A stretch of 64,000 nucleotides of DNA from Thiomicrorhabdus sp. (lineage in GTDB: Bacteria > Pseudomonadota > Gammaproteobacteria > Thiomicrospirales > Thiomicrospiraceae). The DNA lies in assembly GCF_963662555.1 (NCBI RefSeq), contig NZ_OY759719.1:1198985-1262984 (forward strand), written 5' to 3'. The position numbers were made by a program, and so were the translations under genes. The notes below the pieces were generated by a model. That model worked only from the letters and a program-made list of their open reading frames with translations, was not told the origin of the DNA and did no database searches. Positions 62,943 to 64,000 of this stretch are shown piece by piece (position 1 is the stretch's first letter; each line of letters begins with the position of its first letter).

Positions 62943-64000
62943 TTACGTGTTTACTGTTTGTTTATATTGAGCCTGGCTCGAAGGTTTGCCTATGAGATAA
63001 CCCTGAACATGTGTTGCACCCGCTGAAATCACTTTTTGGAGTAATTCATCGTCTTCAATGCCTTCCATTACCAAGTCATAGCCTGCATTTATAATCATTT
63101 CAGCAGTCGTTTTAATAATGTTTTGGGTTTTAGTGTCTGTACCCAATAAGGCACGGGTCATAGTCATGTCAAACTTAATAATATCTACCGGCATATGAGC
63201 TAAATATCGAATTGATGAATAGCCACTACCAAAGTCATCAAGTGCAATTAAAAATCCATCAGAACGTAAATTGTTTAGTACAACTTGAGCGTACTCCATA
63301 TGATCTATAAGACTATTTTCTGTGATTTCTAAAACGATTTTATAATCTTCTAAAAACGGTTTAAGAGATTTGAATAATTCGGGAAAGCTTGGCTGTAATA
63401 ATGTTTTACCTGAAATATTAATTGCCAGCCCTGTACCTTTGGGTATGTCGCCTTCTTTTAAAGCTCTGTTAATTTGTTGAATAACTTGATGGTCTAGTTC
63501 AAACTCTAATCTACGACGATCCACAACTGAAAAGATATCATTTGGATAGATGAGTTCATCACCTTGTTTAATACGAATTAAAGATTCGTAATAGATTGAG
63601 TTATCTGCTAAAGATTTAATAGGCTGGTAATTCATTTGTATATTGACGCCACTATGTATGGCTTCAACTACGGTATTGATAATACTACTTGTCACTAAGG
63701 ACATAGATTCCTTATCAAAACTGCTGTGGTAGCATTGAATTTTTTCTTTTAGAGATTGTTTAGCTTTATACATGGCTATGTCAGCTTGTTTTGGAAGCTG
63801 GAATATGTCATTACTCATATCCTGTAGCGTGCTACTAACACCAACACTAAAGTTTAAATGCTCTTTAATTCCAATACTGGTAAAAGGAGCTTCTTCAATA
63901 GCAAGTAAACAACGTTGGGCAATTGAAACAGTTTCTTCCGGTGTTTTGTTTTGTAATAAAACAGCAAATTCATCACCACCAATTCGATACACAGGGCAAT
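62943..64000 (-). CDS. GGDEF-EAL protein, c-di-GMP metabolism (N-terminus cut by window edge)
   Basis: The readable part runs from CPVYRIGGDEFAVL, the GGDEF active-site loop, into a complete EAL domain; the frame stays open to the window edge, so the N-terminal part is missing. EAL-domain motifs are YQPIKSL, YESLIRI (ESL in place of EAL, with the catalytic Glu kept), LAINISGKTL, LEITENSLI, ALDDFGSGYSSIRYL, IKFDMTM and VMEGIEDDE. The phosphodiesterase therefore looks active. A diguanylate cyclase is also possible since GGDEF is intact. Input domains cannot be seen. Confidence 0.9.
   Translation of the reverse strand, partial: CPVYRIGGDEFAVLLQNKTPEETVSIAQRCLLAIEEAPFTSIGIKEHLNFSVGVSSTLQDMSNDIFQLPKQADIAMYKAKQSLKEKIQCYHSSFDKESMSLVTSSIINTVVEAIHSGVNIQMNYQPIKSLADNSIYYESLIRIKQGDELIYPNDIFSVVDRRRLEFELDHQVIQQINRALKEGDIPKGTGLAINISGKTLLQPSFPELFKSLKPFLEDYKIVLEITENSLIDHMEYAQVVLNNLRSDGFLIALDDFGSGYSSIRYLAHMPVDIIKFDMTMTRALLGTDTKTQNIIKTTAEMIINAGYDLVMEGIEDDELLQKVISAGATHVQGYLIGKPSSQAQYKQTVNT

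Overview
The window is 64 kb of AT-rich gammaproteobacterial chromosome, densely packed with housekeeping genes. Gene content (split AddAB-like nuclease pair, rsmI/lpoA/yraN, dcw cluster, SufBCDS, ZnuABC, lgt-thyA-folA, dciA/secA, a chemoreceptor, a c-di-GMP protein) and codon style suggest a Thiomicrospira/Hydrogenovibrio/Thiomicrorhabdus-type bacterium. That placement is inferred from gene content only. No tRNA, rRNA, CRISPR array, intact transposase or prophage was seen.

Layout. 80-6654: nuclease/helicase pair for double-strand-break processing. 6712-11271: methyltransferase, a peroxiredoxin unit with an OxyR-like site and flanking 55-bp inverted repeats, and PEP synthase. 11374-17874: yraN, lpoA, rsmI, a receiver protein, rsmJ, a small membrane protein and a PBP4-type peptidase. 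18163-18543: RNase P RNA. 18680-20209: CHAD protein and cold-shock/DUF1294 protein. 20691-34276: first half of the dcw division/cell-wall cluster (mraZ, rsmH, ftsZ, ftsL, ftsI, murE, murF, mraY, murD, ftsW, murG), behind a near-consensus promoter with a 10-bp-periodic MraZ box array. 34400-49235: about 15 kb of non-dcw genes (SDR enzyme, chemoreceptor with a sigma-54 promoter, lgt-thyA-folA, zinc uptake genes with a degenerate CobW-like protein, sufBCDS, an orphan). 49606-55035: second half of dcw (murC, ddl, ftsQ, ftsA, lpxC). 55087-64000: dciA, secA, argJ, hisC, a Nudix-ThiE fusion, coaE and a truncated GGDEF-EAL gene.

Three points stand out. (1) A 12-bp palindrome, ACCAGGCCTGGT, occurs 16 times exactly plus about ten one-mismatch copies. 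It lies in genes in all three reading frames and in intergenic hairpins, so it behaves like a highly iterated genomic signal. Some intergenic copies form one end of a 55-bp repeat family. (2) The dcw cluster is rearranged: ftsZ sits between rsmH and ftsL instead of after ftsA, murB is missing from its usual place, and the cluster is split in two. (3) Several regulatory sites are legible: OxyR-like, MraZ and sigma-54. There is also a 161-bp fully palindromic MITE-like element upstream of murC.

All calls come from reading the sequence and from family knowledge; no database search was run.
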